Assembly: GCA_050952725.1 (NCBI GenBank)
Contig: JBMNLN010000001.1
Coordinates: forward strand, 682,001 to 746,000
Direction of reading: 5' to 3'
DNA length: 64,000 bases
Origin: JAQWCH01 sp050952725
Lineage (GTDB): Bacteria > Bacillota_I > Bacilli_A > RFN20 > CAG-826
Shown here: positions 17,673 to 27,248 of the stretch, one piece after another
How the letters are laid out: every line of letters begins with the position of its first letter
Position numbering within the stretch: the stretch's first letter is position 1
The notes under the pieces: generated by a model
The model's database searches: none
Seen by the model: only the letters and a program-made list of their open reading frames with translations
Told to the model about the DNA's origin: nothing
Position numbers and translations under genes: made by a program

Positions 17673-18559
17673 TGATCTTTGTCATATTAGGCCCAACTGG
17701 TGTGGGGAAATCATCCCTAGCTTTACGTTTAGCTAAGGATTTTTCTGGTGCCATTGTCAATGGTGATGCTTATCAAATTTATCGCGGGATGAATATCGGC
17801 ACGGCGAAGCCAACACCAGAGGAGATGAAACTAGTTCCCCATTATCTTTTCGATATTCTCGATGTTACTCAACCATTTTCGGTTGCTGATTACCAAATTC
17901 GTCTTCGGGAAATTATTGATCACCGCGATTCTGATCAACCGCTTTTTATCGTTGGTGGTAATGGGTTATATGTAAAAGCAGCTCTTTATGATTATCATTT
18001 TCCAGCGGAAAAAAGTTATGACACAGGTGAATATGATCACTATTCCAATAAGGAATTGCACGCTAAACTCGTTAAAATTGATCCGAAATCAGCGGAGAAA
18101 ATTCATCCGAATAATCGCCGTCGCGTTTTAAGGGCGCTTACAATCTATCTAACAACGGGAGAGAGCAAAACGGTTCATGAAGCCAAGCAATCCCAACGTT
18201 TACTCTATAATGCGAAGTTTATCGGATTAAGAATGGACCGTGAGGTTCTTTATCAACGCATTGAAGCTCGGGTTGATCAGATGGTGAAAGAAGGATTATT
18301 TGCCGAAGTTCACCATCTTTACGAGCGCTATCCCGAGGCTGAACAAGCTTTGCAAGCAATCGGTTATAAGGAAATTATCCTCGGGGAAAAAATGGGAAAA
18401 TCTCCGGAAGAAATTATCGATAAAATTAAACAACACACGCGAAATTATGCCAAAAGACAGATGGTCTTTTATCGGGCCAATCTTCCAGTAGAATGGTATA
18501 CAGATCAAGAAAAAGCCTATCGAGCGGTTAAAAAATATATTGAGGAACAAACAAAATGA
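17669..18559 (+). CDS. miaA: tRNA dimethylallyltransferase MiaA
   Basis: Transfers a dimethylallyl group to A37 of tRNAs reading UNN codons, making i6A for MiaB. The 296 residues show the P-loop GPTGVGKSS at 8-16, DAYQIYRGMNIGTAKP near 33-48, the GGNGLYVKA substrate segment and RNYAKRQMVFYR near the C-terminus. It overlaps mutL by four bases (ATGA) and shares four bases with the next gene, so the operon mutS-mutL-miaA-DUF951 is tightly coupled. The dimethylallyl donor would come from the MEP pathway, two enzymes of which are encoded in this window. Confidence 0.97.
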   Translation: MMIFVILGPTGVGKSSLALRLAKDFSGAIVNGDAYQIYRGMNIGTAKPTPEEMKLVPHYLFDILDVTQPFSVADYQIRLREIIDHRDSDQPLFIVGGNGLYVKAALYDYHFPAEKSYDTGEYDHYSNKELHAKLVKIDPKSAEKIHPNNRRRVLRALTIYLTTGESKTVHEAKQSQRLLYNAKFIGLRMDREVLYQRIEARVDQMVKEGLFAEVHHLYERYPEAEQALQAIGYKEIILGEKMGKSPEEIIDKIKQHTRNYAKRQMVFYRANLPVEWYTDQEKAYRAVKKYIEEQTK

Positions 18560-18777
18560 AGTTTTTACGGGTGGAACTCTACGACTTAGTGGAAATGAAA
18601 AAGCCCCACCCTTGCACAGCGCGGAGCAAGGTTTTTCAAGTAGTCCGCTTAGGAGCGGATTTGAAAATCCAATGTCAAGGATGTGGCAATGTGATTTTGA
18701 TGGAGCGCGATACCTTTAATCACCGTGTTCGCAAGTTGCTTTCCCATGAAGAAGGCATCACTTTTAAAAAAGATTAA
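18556..18777 (+). CDS. DUF951 family small zinc-ribbon-like protein
   Basis: A 73-residue protein of unknown function found widely in Firmicutes. The family marks VEMKKPHPC and LGADLKIQCQGCGNVILMER are clear; the cysteines of HPC and CQGC may bind a metal. In other genomes it is often encoded near ychF or replication genes; here it overlaps the miaA stop by four bases. It is the last gene before the hairpin at 18801. Confidence 0.85.
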   Translation: MKFLRVELYDLVEMKKPHPCTARSKVFQVVRLGADLKIQCQGCGNVILMERDTFNHRVRKLLSHEEGITFKKD

Positions 18778-18800
18778 TTAAGATATCAAATATTGATTTG

Positions 18801-18832
18801 ACTCCTATGTAATAAGTAGGAGTTTTTATTTT
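18801..18832 (+). terminator. Terminator-like hairpin that also holds the ribosome binding site of the next gene
   Basis: ACTCCTA (18801-18807) pairs with TAGGAGT (18817-18823), followed by TTTTATTTT and directly by the ATG at 18833. The AGGAG of the 3' arm is the only ribosome binding site for the ABC gene. The same hairpin can therefore end the mutL-miaA transcript and block translation of the next gene. Confidence 0.75.
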
Positions 18833-20902
18833 ATGTTAATCGCAAAAAATCTCGATAAAAATTACGGTAATCAAAAAGTTATCGAGAATTTTTCATATTT
18901 CTTTCCCCAACGTGGCATCATTTCCATCATCGGTCCTTCTGGAGTGGGAAAAAGTACGCTTCTTTATTTGCTTGCCGGAATGGAGAAGTTAGATCGCGGG
19001 CAAATTTTTTATCAAGAAGAGGAAATTAGTGCTTATTCTCCAAAAGAACGAATTGCTTATCATCGTCATCATCTGAGTATGGTCTTTCAAAACGATTATT
19101 TATTCGCCTCGCTCACGGTGGAAGAAAATCTAATTATCGCTTTGAAAATCCGTGGATACTCATCAAGAAAAAGTCAGCAACTGATAAAACGATATTTAAA
19201 AGAATTTCAACTAGAGTACCTCCGAAAACAAAAAGTGGACACCCTGTCAGGAGGAGAGAAAAGCCGTATCGGTTTAATCCGGGCATTAATGCATGAACCA
19301 GCGATGCTTTTTGCCGATGAACCAACTGGGGCGCTTGATGAAAAGTCCGCGCTTAAAGTGTTGGAAATTCTAAAGAGATTTGCCGAAAAATCCCTAGTTA
19401 TTATTGTTACCCATAGTGAAAAATTGGCTCATGCATATAGCGATCAAATTATCGATTTAAACCAACCGCATCTTTATCAAAATTACGCTCCAACTTCGAT
19501 AATTAGAAGCGAAAAGAAAATAATCCAATCTCGCGATTTATCCTTAACTTCGCTCTTATTGCGGACACGCCTTTTTAAATCGAGCGTTACCGCTTTGCTG
19601 AATGTTGGCTCGCTAAGTTTAGGAGTTTTTTCCGCCCTAATCACGCTCGGTTTTCATCATGGTACAAAGCTCTTTATGGAGAGTCTCCCTTATCAATATC
19701 TGGACATGAATACTGCTTTAATCCAAGAGGTTCGAAAAGAAAAGATGTACAATTCCCCTTTGGTTTTAAATAAACTTTCTCCTCCTTCAAGGGAAATTCA
19801 AGCGCAAATCAAGGAATATTATCCTGAGGTTTCCTTTCATTTTAATTATGACAATGTGATTAATAAACGGCTCCAAATTAGTTATGGTGGAGTGTCGCTT
19901 AGTGAACTTGAAGTGGTAACGATTGATCGTTGGCAACATTCAAAATTCAAAGAGGATTTGATTGTTGAAGGTTGTTTACCCACGCTTGATGAAGCGGTGA
20001 CTATTAACTATCAGGCTAAGGAATACATTTACAAACAAACCCGCGAAGAAGGACTAAACAAGTTTCTTGATTTTCATCTTTTATTCTCGATTGAAAATAT
20101 CCACCCCAATGATGAAAACCAAAAAATAGTCGATAACTTGGAAAGGGATTTTTCATTGGAAATATTTGGAATTGTCGAAGAAGCATCCGTATTAACAACC
20201 CCAAAAATTTTTATTTCACAAACCTATTTGGAAACACTTGGGGAAGTGATGATGGAAAATTGGAGTATGGCTCATGAACGAACCATTACCTGGAATGATT
20301 ATTGGCGCAACACTTCCGCTCCTTCCTTAAGTGATTATGCGATTCGCATCATTTTTCCAGATCATTACATTGGTCAAATTTTTCACCAACTTCATCAGTA
20401 TCCCCTTGATGAATTAACAAGTTTGGATTTTAAAAATGCGGGAGCAAGAGGTTATGGTTCGTTTCAGAGTTTATATAACTTTCTTAAAATCGCCTTTAAC
20501 TGCTTTGTGATAATCGGCTTGACTGGGGTATTAGCGATGATCATCATTATCACTTTTGCTAAACTCGTAACTAATAAAAAAAACCTAGCAATTCTTCGTA
20601 GTTTAGGTGCGAGCAATGCTCAGTTAAAAGACTATTTTTTAGCAGATAATATTTTGCAGTTTTTCCTTAGTTTATCAATTCTTGGAATTACCCCAATACT
20701 TTTGTCTTTTCTTAATCCATTGTTGAAAAACCTCACGGGTATTAAAGAAGCGATCGTGATTCCCCTTCACGTACTTGGAATCAATTATGGACTCCCCATT
20801 TTACTTTTGGTTTGCGGAGTTATGGTTTTAACATTTGTAATCTCGATGACTTTTCAATATTTTTCAAAGCAAATTATTTTAAAGGAACTCATTAGTGAAT
20901 GA
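18833..20902 (+). CDS. ABC transporter, fused ATPase and MacB/FtsX-type permease (first of two)
   Basis: A 689-residue fusion. Residues 1-220 form the ATPase: Walker A GPSGVGKST at 34-42, signature LSGGEKSR near 138, Walker B FADEPTGALDE near 160 and the switch histidine VTHSE. A transmembrane helix near 255-275 is followed by about 260 outer residues, then three helices near 555, 610 and 650, the MacB/FtsX topology. Such proteins drive conformational work across the membrane (export of peptides or lipoproteins, or antibiotic sensing) rather than classic uptake. The next gene overlaps by four bases and encodes a similar fusion, so the pair may form a heterodimer. Substrate unknown. Confidence 0.85.
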   Translation: MLIAKNLDKNYGNQKVIENFSYFFPQRGIISIIGPSGVGKSTLLYLLAGMEKLDRGQIFYQEEEISAYSPKERIAYHRHHLSMVFQNDYLFASLTVEENLIIALKIRGYSSRKSQQLIKRYLKEFQLEYLRKQKVDTLSGGEKSRIGLIRALMHEPAMLFADEPTGALDEKSALKVLEILKRFAEKSLVIIVTHSEKLAHAYSDQIIDLNQPHLYQNYAPTSIIRSEKKIIQSRDLSLTSLLLRTRLFKSSVTALLNVGSLSLGVFSALITLGFHHGTKLFMESLPYQYLDMNTALIQEVRKEKMYNSPLVLNKLSPPSREIQAQIKEYYPEVSFHFNYDNVINKRLQISYGGVSLSELEVVTIDRWQHSKFKEDLIVEGCLPTLDEAVTINYQAKEYIYKQTREEGLNKFLDFHLLFSIENIHPNDENQKIVDNLERDFSLEIFGIVEEASVLTTPKIFISQTYLETLGEVMMENWSMAHERTITWNDYWRNTSAPSLSDYAIRIIFPDHYIGQIFHQLHQYPLDELTSLDFKNAGARGYGSFQSLYNFLKIAFNCFVIIGLTGVLAMIIIITFAKLVTNKKNLAILRSLGASNAQLKDYFLADNILQFFLSLSILGITPILLSFLNPLLKNLTGIKEAIVIPLHVLGINYGLPILLLVCGVMVLTFVISMTFQYFSKQIILKELISE

Positions 20903-23724
20903 TTGAAATTAATCATTTAGAAAAAAGTTTTCCTGGTCAAGAATCATTATTAAAAATCAAAAATGTTCGTTTTCCTTCTAGGGGATTGATTGCCATCTTA
21001 GGCGACAGCGGTTCAGGTAAATCAACACTTTTAAAACTTATCGCTGGATTAGATGAAGAATATTCAGGTCAAATTATTTTTAAACAAAAAACACTAAAAA
21101 CATTGAATGCTGACGAACTAAATGATTATCGCGCCCTCCATATTGGCTTTATCTTTCAGGATTTTCAACTTTTACCCCTCGACTCAATTGAAGATAATAT
21201 TTTACTTCCCCTTTCTTATTTATCTCCTCCCGATGTCGAAGAGCGAAAACTTCTGGTTTCACAACTCTTAAAAGCAGTGGATTTACCCGTGGATGCAAGA
21301 CGTGATATCACCGCTTTATCTGGAGGCGAAAAACAACGTGTGGCGATTGCACGAAGCCTTGCTAATAATCCAGATTTTATTCTCGCTGACGAACCTACGG
21401 GTTCGCTCGATCGCATTCATAAACAAAAAATCATGGCCCTTTTGCAAGAAATATCCTTGACTAAACTGGTGATTGTTGTCAGTCACGATCAAGCATTGAT
21501 GAAAGAATATGCGAATCAAATCTATAAAATTGAAAGAGGAAATCTAGTCTTAAAAAAGAACGAGATTGTTGAAAAAAACAAGACCCATCATTTATCGTTT
21601 TTACGCACAGATAAGACGCGTCTACATTTTCGTCTCCCTTTTAGTTATATTCTTCGTCATCATTTTCGCACTTTTAAGCATAAAAAAGGACGAACAATCA
21701 TGGCCCAGTTTGCGCTTTCACTGGGACTTTTAGCCCTCGGTCTTTCTTTTTTAATTACGAGTAGTGTCACCAATCAAATTCAGATGATGCTCAACGCTTT
21801 ATTTGAAAATCATCAGCTTTTAGTCACATCGCGTTATCCAGGAGATAAAACCCAAGATCAAATCGCTAGTTCCTATGATGATTTAGTTGCCATTCAAAAC
21901 CTTTATCCCGATGATATAAGACGAATCGGAGTTGATTATACGGCGAATTTTGAAGAATTCTTCCCCGATCAGAATCGTTTAATCGTCGCTAATTCTGGGG
22001 TGAAAAAATCTTTATCGTCTTTTAATATCCGCCATGTAAATGAATACCGGTGGTTAGAAGAAAGCGACGGCAATATACACCCCGGTATTCCTCTGGTGAT
22101 GGAAGATGATCAGGTGATTCTCGGCTTGCCCATAACTGATTTTCAATCACTTATCAGCGCGCTTTATCTTTTACCACTGACGAGTTATGAAGAGTTAGGG
22201 ACTTATTTATCCGCTCATGAAGTCTTCCTCGCTTTCGAAGTTCAAAATGATAACTGGCAATACGCCGATGAACAACTTTTTCAGTTAATCGGATGCTATC
22301 AAAGCCACCGCGCTGAAATCGCTCATCGCAATCCCCGTTGGAATGAAGTAATCCTCGAAACACAGATGCGCTTAAAATCGACGGCAAACTTTACTGCAGT
22401 GCCCACTCTACCTTGGACGATGCATAAAGTTTTTTATTTTGAAGTGGTTGACTCTCCCACTTTTCTTGAAATGGCAATCACAACTCCAATATTAAATCGC
22501 TATCTTTTTAATCCGCTTCATTTCGATGATCAGTCTTCTCGTATCTCATCGCGAATTGGTCTTTTTCAACAGATGGAACAGACGTTATCTTTTGGGTATT
22601 TGAATTATATTTTGAATTCCTCAGTGGAACTCTTACATTATTATCCTACAAGCGAGGGCGCTTATCTTGCTTTTCCTCAAGCGTTGATGGTAGGGTTTTC
22701 CCGGACAATTCTCTTTGGAAAAAGCCAAGAAGAGTTATTATTAGTCACTGAAAATAACATACTAGATTCTGAATTAACTTCTGAAATAAATATCATTTTT
22801 CCACCACATGTCGCAATTGGTTCCTTAAAAGGGCTCGGAAAGGACAATGTGAGATTTTCAAGCAATGTCAATTCATTAATCTTAGGTCATAAACCTGAAA
22901 ACATTGAAGAGATAGTCATTTCTACAGCGCTGGCAGAGAAGATTTTTGGTCATCATCGCATCATAAATGAATACTTGTATCTAGCCGCTTCCGATCAAAA
23001 TGTTTTTGCGGAAAATCCCCTCGTCGCCCCCATTTTTATATTTACGCGATTAAAAATCTCGGGAATCATCGATGATAAGCAGATGTTCATCTATCAAAGT
23101 CCCACTTGGCTTTACACATATTTTTCATTAGTTCTTAGGGTTGATGGTTTTTTACTGCAACCGCAGGGTTTTATCTTAAAAACCAGTGAAAAAAGTTCGT
23201 TAACAGAATTAACTGCCAAACTCAATTATCAATTTCCACAATTACAATTTTCTATTCCCTATAGCGAGTTAACCCAATCGGTAATTCGGACCACTGAACA
23301 AATCGAGAGGATGATTCTTTTAATAGCGAGTTTTGCGATAGCGATTGCTTTTTTGCTGATAATCGTCGTCGCTTATCTGACGATGATTGAAGAAGTTTCA
23401 ACCCAGAAACTCTTACATCAAATCGGGGTTTCGCCCAAAGAACAACAGCGTTTTTTTCTCCTGCTTTCCCCTCTTCTAGGGGGAATTAGTTTTCTAGTAG
23501 CAACCTTGGAATTATCCATCATGCAAGTATTTTTACAAAAAGCTTTAACTCAATATTTCCAAACGAGCGGAGAATTAAACTTTTATCTTGTTCCAATCGT
23601 GATCATGTTGGTAACTGCTTTGGTTTTAAGTTTGATTAGCGGGCTCATAGTCAGCCGATTATTTACGGGAGAAATACAAAAAAGAATTTCCCAAATTAAA
23701 TCGTATTTCCGTTCTGCTCGGTAA
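20899..23724 (+). CDS. ABC transporter, fused ATPase and MacB/FtsX-type permease (second of two)
   Basis: A 941-residue partner of the preceding protein. The ATPase covers 1-215 (Walker A GDSGSGKST at 35-43, LSGGEKQR near 141, ADEPTGSLDR near 163, switch VSHDQ). One helix near 270-292 leads into an unusually large outer domain of about 500 residues, then three C-terminal helices (near 805-830, 855-880 and 895-920). The outer domain is nearly twice that of its partner and has no motif I recognise. Translation is coupled through the ATGA overlap. No terminator follows; the gap of 119 bases carries the promoter region of the cold shock gene. Confidence 0.85.
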   Translation: MIEINHLEKSFPGQESLLKIKNVRFPSRGLIAILGDSGSGKSTLLKLIAGLDEEYSGQIIFKQKTLKTLNADELNDYRALHIGFIFQDFQLLPLDSIEDNILLPLSYLSPPDVEERKLLVSQLLKAVDLPVDARRDITALSGGEKQRVAIARSLANNPDFILADEPTGSLDRIHKQKIMALLQEISLTKLVIVVSHDQALMKEYANQIYKIERGNLVLKKNEIVEKNKTHHLSFLRTDKTRLHFRLPFSYILRHHFRTFKHKKGRTIMAQFALSLGLLALGLSFLITSSVTNQIQMMLNALFENHQLLVTSRYPGDKTQDQIASSYDDLVAIQNLYPDDIRRIGVDYTANFEEFFPDQNRLIVANSGVKKSLSSFNIRHVNEYRWLEESDGNIHPGIPLVMEDDQVILGLPITDFQSLISALYLLPLTSYEELGTYLSAHEVFLAFEVQNDNWQYADEQLFQLIGCYQSHRAEIAHRNPRWNEVILETQMRLKSTANFTAVPTLPWTMHKVFYFEVVDSPTFLEMAITTPILNRYLFNPLHFDDQSSRISSRIGLFQQMEQTLSFGYLNYILNSSVELLHYYPTSEGAYLAFPQALMVGFSRTILFGKSQEELLLVTENNILDSELTSEINIIFPPHVAIGSLKGLGKDNVRFSSNVNSLILGHKPENIEEIVISTALAEKIFGHHRIINEYLYLAASDQNVFAENPLVAPIFIFTRLKISGIIDDKQMFIYQSPTWLYTYFSLVLRVDGFLLQPQGFILKTSEKSSLTELTAKLNYQFPQLQFSIPYSELTQSVIRTTEQIERMILLIASFAIAIAFLLIIVVAYLTMIEEVSTQKLLHQIGVSPKEQQRFFLLLSPLLGGISFLVATLELSIMQVFLQKALTQYFQTSGELNFYLVPIVIMLVTALVLSLISGLIVSRLFTGEIQKRISQIKSYFRSAR

Positions 23725-23843
23725 AAGAACTTACAATTATTGTTTCCCCTTTTTTTAAAAAACGTGCTATGATATTTAAGTAAATAGTAGCAATATTAAT
23801 TTACGATGATTGTATTGAAGTTTTAAAAGAAAGGTTGTTTTCG

Positions 23844-24047
23844 ATGAAGGGTACTGTCAAGATGTTCAACAAGGAAAAGGGCTATGGCTTCATTCGCACC
23901 GAAGAAGGTCAAGATGTCTTTTTCCACTATTCCTCACTGGTCATGGAAGGTTTTAAAACCGCCGAAGTGGGTGAAGCTGTTGAGTTCGACTTAGAAGAAT
24001 CCGACCGGGGTCCGCGCGCTGCGAATATCCGTCGCGTTTCTGAGTGA
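23844..24047 (+). CDS. csp: Cold shock protein (CspA family)
   Basis: A 67-residue single-strand nucleic-acid chaperone of the OB fold. RNP1 (KGYGFIRTE, about 13-21) and RNP2 (VFFHYSS, about 27-33) are complete. A TTG start nine bases earlier is possible, but the ATG at 23844 after AAGAAAGG gives the standard N-terminus. A -10-like TATGAT at 23768-23773 would give a leader of about 65 bases, as often seen for cold shock genes. Monocistronic, with its own terminator. Confidence 0.96.
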   Translation: MKGTVKMFNKEKGYGFIRTEEGQDVFFHYSSLVMEGFKTAEVGEAVEFDLEESDRGPRAANIRRVSE

Positions 24048-24066
24048 GAATTTAATATCTGAACAT

Positions 24067-24092
24067 AAAAGCCACTATATGTGGCTTTTTCT
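24067..24092 (+). terminator. Terminator of the cold shock gene
   Basis: AAAAGCCAC/GTGGCTTTT stem with a TATAT loop and a T tract. Confidence 0.93.
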
Positions 24093-24120
24093 TTATCTTT
24101 TCGCGCGTTTCGCCTATAAT
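24092..24120 (+). promoter_or_regulatory. Promoter of ychF and downstream genes
   Basis: TTTATC (24092-24097), 17-base spacer, TATAAT (24115-24120). The -35 is weak; the -10 is perfect. Confidence 0.55.
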
Positions 24121-24158
24121 TTATGGGTGGATCTCATTATCACAAAAGGAGGCGGAAT

Positions 24159-25268
24159 ATGAGCTTAAAAGCAGGCATAATCGGCCTACCTAACGTTGGA
24201 AAATCGACACTGTTTAACGCCTTGACGGCGAATCAAGTCGAGGCGGCTAATTATCCTTTCACGACGATTAATCCTAATCATGGAATTGTCAAAGTTCCAG
24301 ATTATCGTCTCGATTGGCTCGGCGAACTTTTTCATCCCTTAAAAACAATTTATGCGACTTTTGAATTTGTTGATATCGCAGGTCTAGTTGCCGGTGCAGC
24401 AAAAGGTGAAGGTTTAGGCAATCAATTTCTTGCCCATATCCGCGAATGTGACGCTTTAATCGAAGTGGTTCGCTGTTTTATCGATAATAATGTAATCCAT
24501 GTCGCTGGGGATACTGATCCGCTTCGCGATATTGAAATTATCAATCTCGAGTTGGTGATGAAAGATTTAGCAACTTTAGAGAATCGCAAAGAGCGGGTGC
24601 TAGGAAAATTAAAAGCGGGTAAAGAACCCGCCTTAGTCAAGGAATTACAACTTTTAGAGTTGCTTATGAAGGAATTGCAAAATGAAAAAGCTGTGCGCCT
24701 AATCGACAAGTTAACTGTCGAACAACGGCAATTCATCGATGAGAATTATCATCTACTTACAAACAAACCGCTGATTTATGCTGCAAATGTTTCAGAAGCT
24801 GATTTAAGTAATCCTGAAAATAATCCTCACTATCGTCTAGTGAAAAAACGCGCTGTCGAAGAAGGGGCGGCTTGCATTCCGATTTCCGCTGCCTTAGAGG
24901 CGCAATTAAATGTTCTTTCCCAAGAAGAACGCGAACTTTTTCTCAGGGAAATCAATGTGATAGATACTGGTCTTAATCGCTTAGTCAAAGCCACTTATCA
25001 ACTTCTTGATCTGGCGACTTTTTTCACAGTTGGTGATGACGAAGTGCGCGCTTGGACTTTCCAACTTGGAACCAAGGCGCCGATAGCCGCGGGAATTATT
25101 CATACTGACTTTCAAAAAGGTTTCATTAAAGCCGAGGTTTTCAGTTATGATGATCTCAAGAAATACGGTAGTGAACTCGCAGTTAAAGAAGCGGGAAAAC
25201 TCCGGCTTGAAGGCCGCAATTATCAAATGCGCGATGGAGATATAGTCTTCTTCCGCTTTAATGTATAG
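24159..25268 (+). CDS. ychF: Redox/ribosome-associated ATPase YchF (Obg family)
   Basis: A 369-residue P-loop protein that prefers ATP, binds ribosomes and influences the oxidative stress response. G1 GLPNVGKST (8-16), the switch region NYPFTTINPN, G3 DIAGLVAGAAKGEGLGN near 70 and a C-terminal TGS domain with the FFTVGDDEVRAWTF entry are visible. The ATG at 24159 follows AAAGGAGG; an ATG 36 bases earlier was rejected because it precedes this site. IspF starts ten bases after the stop. Confidence 0.96.
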   Translation: MSLKAGIIGLPNVGKSTLFNALTANQVEAANYPFTTINPNHGIVKVPDYRLDWLGELFHPLKTIYATFEFVDIAGLVAGAAKGEGLGNQFLAHIRECDALIEVVRCFIDNNVIHVAGDTDPLRDIEIINLELVMKDLATLENRKERVLGKLKAGKEPALVKELQLLELLMKELQNEKAVRLIDKLTVEQRQFIDENYHLLTNKPLIYAANVSEADLSNPENNPHYRLVKKRAVEEGAACIPISAALEAQLNVLSQEERELFLREINVIDTGLNRLVKATYQLLDLATFFTVGDDEVRAWTFQLGTKAPIAAGIIHTDFQKGFIKAEVFSYDDLKKYGSELAVKEAGKLRLEGRNYQMRDGDIVFFRFNV

Positions 25269-25278
25269 GAGGAAAAAA

Positions 25279-25764
25279 ATGATACGAATTGGTTATGGTG
25301 AAGATCTTCATCGTCTAGGAGCAAATCGCCCTCTTATCCTAGGAGGTGTGGAGATTCCTTTTCATACGGGCTTAATCGGACACAGTGATGCCGATGTTTT
25401 GCTTCACGCCTTGATGGACGCGCTTTTAGGGGCTGCTGCCCTTGGTGATATTGGTCAACATTTCCCCGATAATAACCCAAAATATTTAAATGTCGACAGC
25501 CGTCTTTTATTAAAACAGGTCCAAAAACAATTGGTGCAAAACCATTGGGAGATTAGCAATATCGATTTAACCTTGATTTTAGAAAAACCGAGAATTGCGC
25601 CGTTTATTACGCAAATCAGGGCTCAAATTGCCGAAGTTTTACATTTGGAACTCGGTCAAGTGTCTCTAAAAGCCACCACTAATGAAGGAGTGGATGCGCT
25701 TGGTCGAGGCGAAGCGATAAAAGCAGTAGCTGTGGTGTTATTAAGAGGTGATAATCATGAATAA
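25279..25764 (+). CDS. ispF: 2-C-methyl-D-erythritol 2,4-cyclodiphosphate synthase
   Basis: Fifth step of the MEP (non-mevalonate) isoprenoid pathway, releasing CMP to form the cyclic diphosphate. The 161-residue protein has the metal-binding DLH (GYGEDLHRL), GHSDADVLLHALMDALLGAA and the CMP-site segment KATTNEGVDALGRGEAI. AGGAGG lies just before the ATG at 25279. It overlaps gltX by eight bases. Its pathway partner IspD is encoded 11 kb away on the other strand. Confidence 0.97.
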   Translation: MIRIGYGEDLHRLGANRPLILGGVEIPFHTGLIGHSDADVLLHALMDALLGAAALGDIGQHFPDNNPKYLNVDSRLLLKQVQKQLVQNHWEISNIDLTLILEKPRIAPFITQIRAQIAEVLHLELGQVSLKATTNEGVDALGRGEAIKAVAVVLLRGDNHE

Positions 25765-27208
25765 AAAGAAAGTTCGCGTTCGCTACGCTCCTTCACCTAC
25801 GGGGTATCTTCATATTGGGGGAGCTCGCAGTGCTCTTTTTAATTATCTCTATGCCAAACATTATGGTGGCGATTTTGTTGTCCGCATTGAGGACACTGAT
25901 ATTGAAAGAAATATTGCAGGAGCGGAGGAAAGTCAAATTAAAGATTTAATTTGGCTCGGCATCATCCCTGATGAATCGCCCGAAAACCCGAACCCGGCCT
26001 ACGCTCCTTATCGGCAAATGGAAAAATTAAATGTTTATAAAAAATACGCGGATTTACTCATTGAGAAAGGCTATGCCTATAAATGCTATTGTTCGGAAGA
26101 AGAACTTGAAATTAGTCGCGAAGCGCAACTGGCCCGTGGTATCGCTTCCGCGCGGTATGATGGACACTGTCTCCATTTAACGCCTGAACAAGTAGCCAAA
26201 TATGAAGCGGAAGGTCGCGAACCGACGATTCGAATTCATATGCCCAAAAATAAAACGATTGCTTTTAATGATTTAGTTCGGGGAAAGGTCTCCTTTAATA
26301 CTGATGATATCGGTGATTGGATTATCGTTAAGAGCAATGGAATTCCCACTTATAATTTTGCCGTGGTTATCGATGATTACATGATGGCAATCACTCATGT
26401 GATGCGGGGAGAAGAGCATCTTTCCAACACCCCCAAACAAATTCAACTCTATGATTATTTTGGTTGGGAAGCCCCTGAATTTGGTCACATGACCATCATC
26501 GTTAATGAAAGTGGTAAAAAACTCTCTAAACGCGATTTAAATATCTTGCAATTTATGTCGCAATATCGCGAACTTGGCTATTTACCCGAGGCGATTTTTA
26601 ACTTTATCTTATTACTAGGATGGGCACCTTCGGATAATCGCGAAATTTTTACGATTGAAGAAGCAATTGCGGTTTTCGATGGCAATGGCCTCTCTTCTTC
26701 GCCCTCGAAATTTGACCCAGATAAAATGATGTGGATGAACTCACAATATATCAAGAATCTTCCCGAGAGAAAATATATTGAATTTATTTCAACATTCATT
26801 AATAAAATCCCAGGTATTAATTGTTTTTCTGATCAGCAAAAAGCTTATCTAGCTTCTTTATATCAGAATGAAATCAAATTTGGAGCGGAGATTATTGAAC
26901 TAGCGACACCATTGGTGGCATTTAGACCGCTTGCAGAAGGAGAAGATTTAATTAAAGTTAAAGATTCTCTCAGCCAAGAGGTTTTCAAGTTATTCATCGA
27001 TCTTCTTCAAGAAGCCGTTGACTTAGAACCCGAGACATTAAAATCACTTTTTAAAAACTGTCAAAAGACACTTAATGTCAAAGGATCATCTTTCTTCATG
27101 CCTCTGCGCCTTGCTTTAACGGGCCAAACTCATGGTGTCGAACTTGTGAGTATCATCAAATTCTTAGGAAAAGCGGAAAGTTGTCGAAGAATTCGATATT
27201 ATCTTTAA
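25757..27208 (+). CDS. gltX: Glutamate-tRNA ligase
   Basis: Class I synthetase that charges tRNA-Glu. In organisms without GlnRS it also misacylates tRNA-Gln; whether this holds here cannot be judged, as no gat or glnS gene is in view. The 483 residues show the HIGH-type PSPTGYLHIGG at about 11-21, KLSKRD near 254-259 and a normal anticodon-binding end. The start at 25757 overlaps ispF and has AGAGGTG upstream. A GTG nine bases earlier is in frame but less likely. Confidence 0.96.
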   Translation: MNKKKVRVRYAPSPTGYLHIGGARSALFNYLYAKHYGGDFVVRIEDTDIERNIAGAEESQIKDLIWLGIIPDESPENPNPAYAPYRQMEKLNVYKKYADLLIEKGYAYKCYCSEEELEISREAQLARGIASARYDGHCLHLTPEQVAKYEAEGREPTIRIHMPKNKTIAFNDLVRGKVSFNTDDIGDWIIVKSNGIPTYNFAVVIDDYMMAITHVMRGEEHLSNTPKQIQLYDYFGWEAPEFGHMTIIVNESGKKLSKRDLNILQFMSQYRELGYLPEAIFNFILLLGWAPSDNREIFTIEEAIAVFDGNGLSSSPSKFDPDKMMWMNSQYIKNLPERKYIEFISTFINKIPGINCFSDQQKAYLASLYQNEIKFGAEIIELATPLVAFRPLAEGEDLIKVKDSLSQEVFKLFIDLLQEAVDLEPETLKSLFKNCQKTLNVKGSSFFMPLRLALTGQTHGVELVSIIKFLGKAESCRRIRYYL

Positions 27209-27248
27209 TATTCTTCATAATATTTGGTACTATATTACAGGAATGAAT

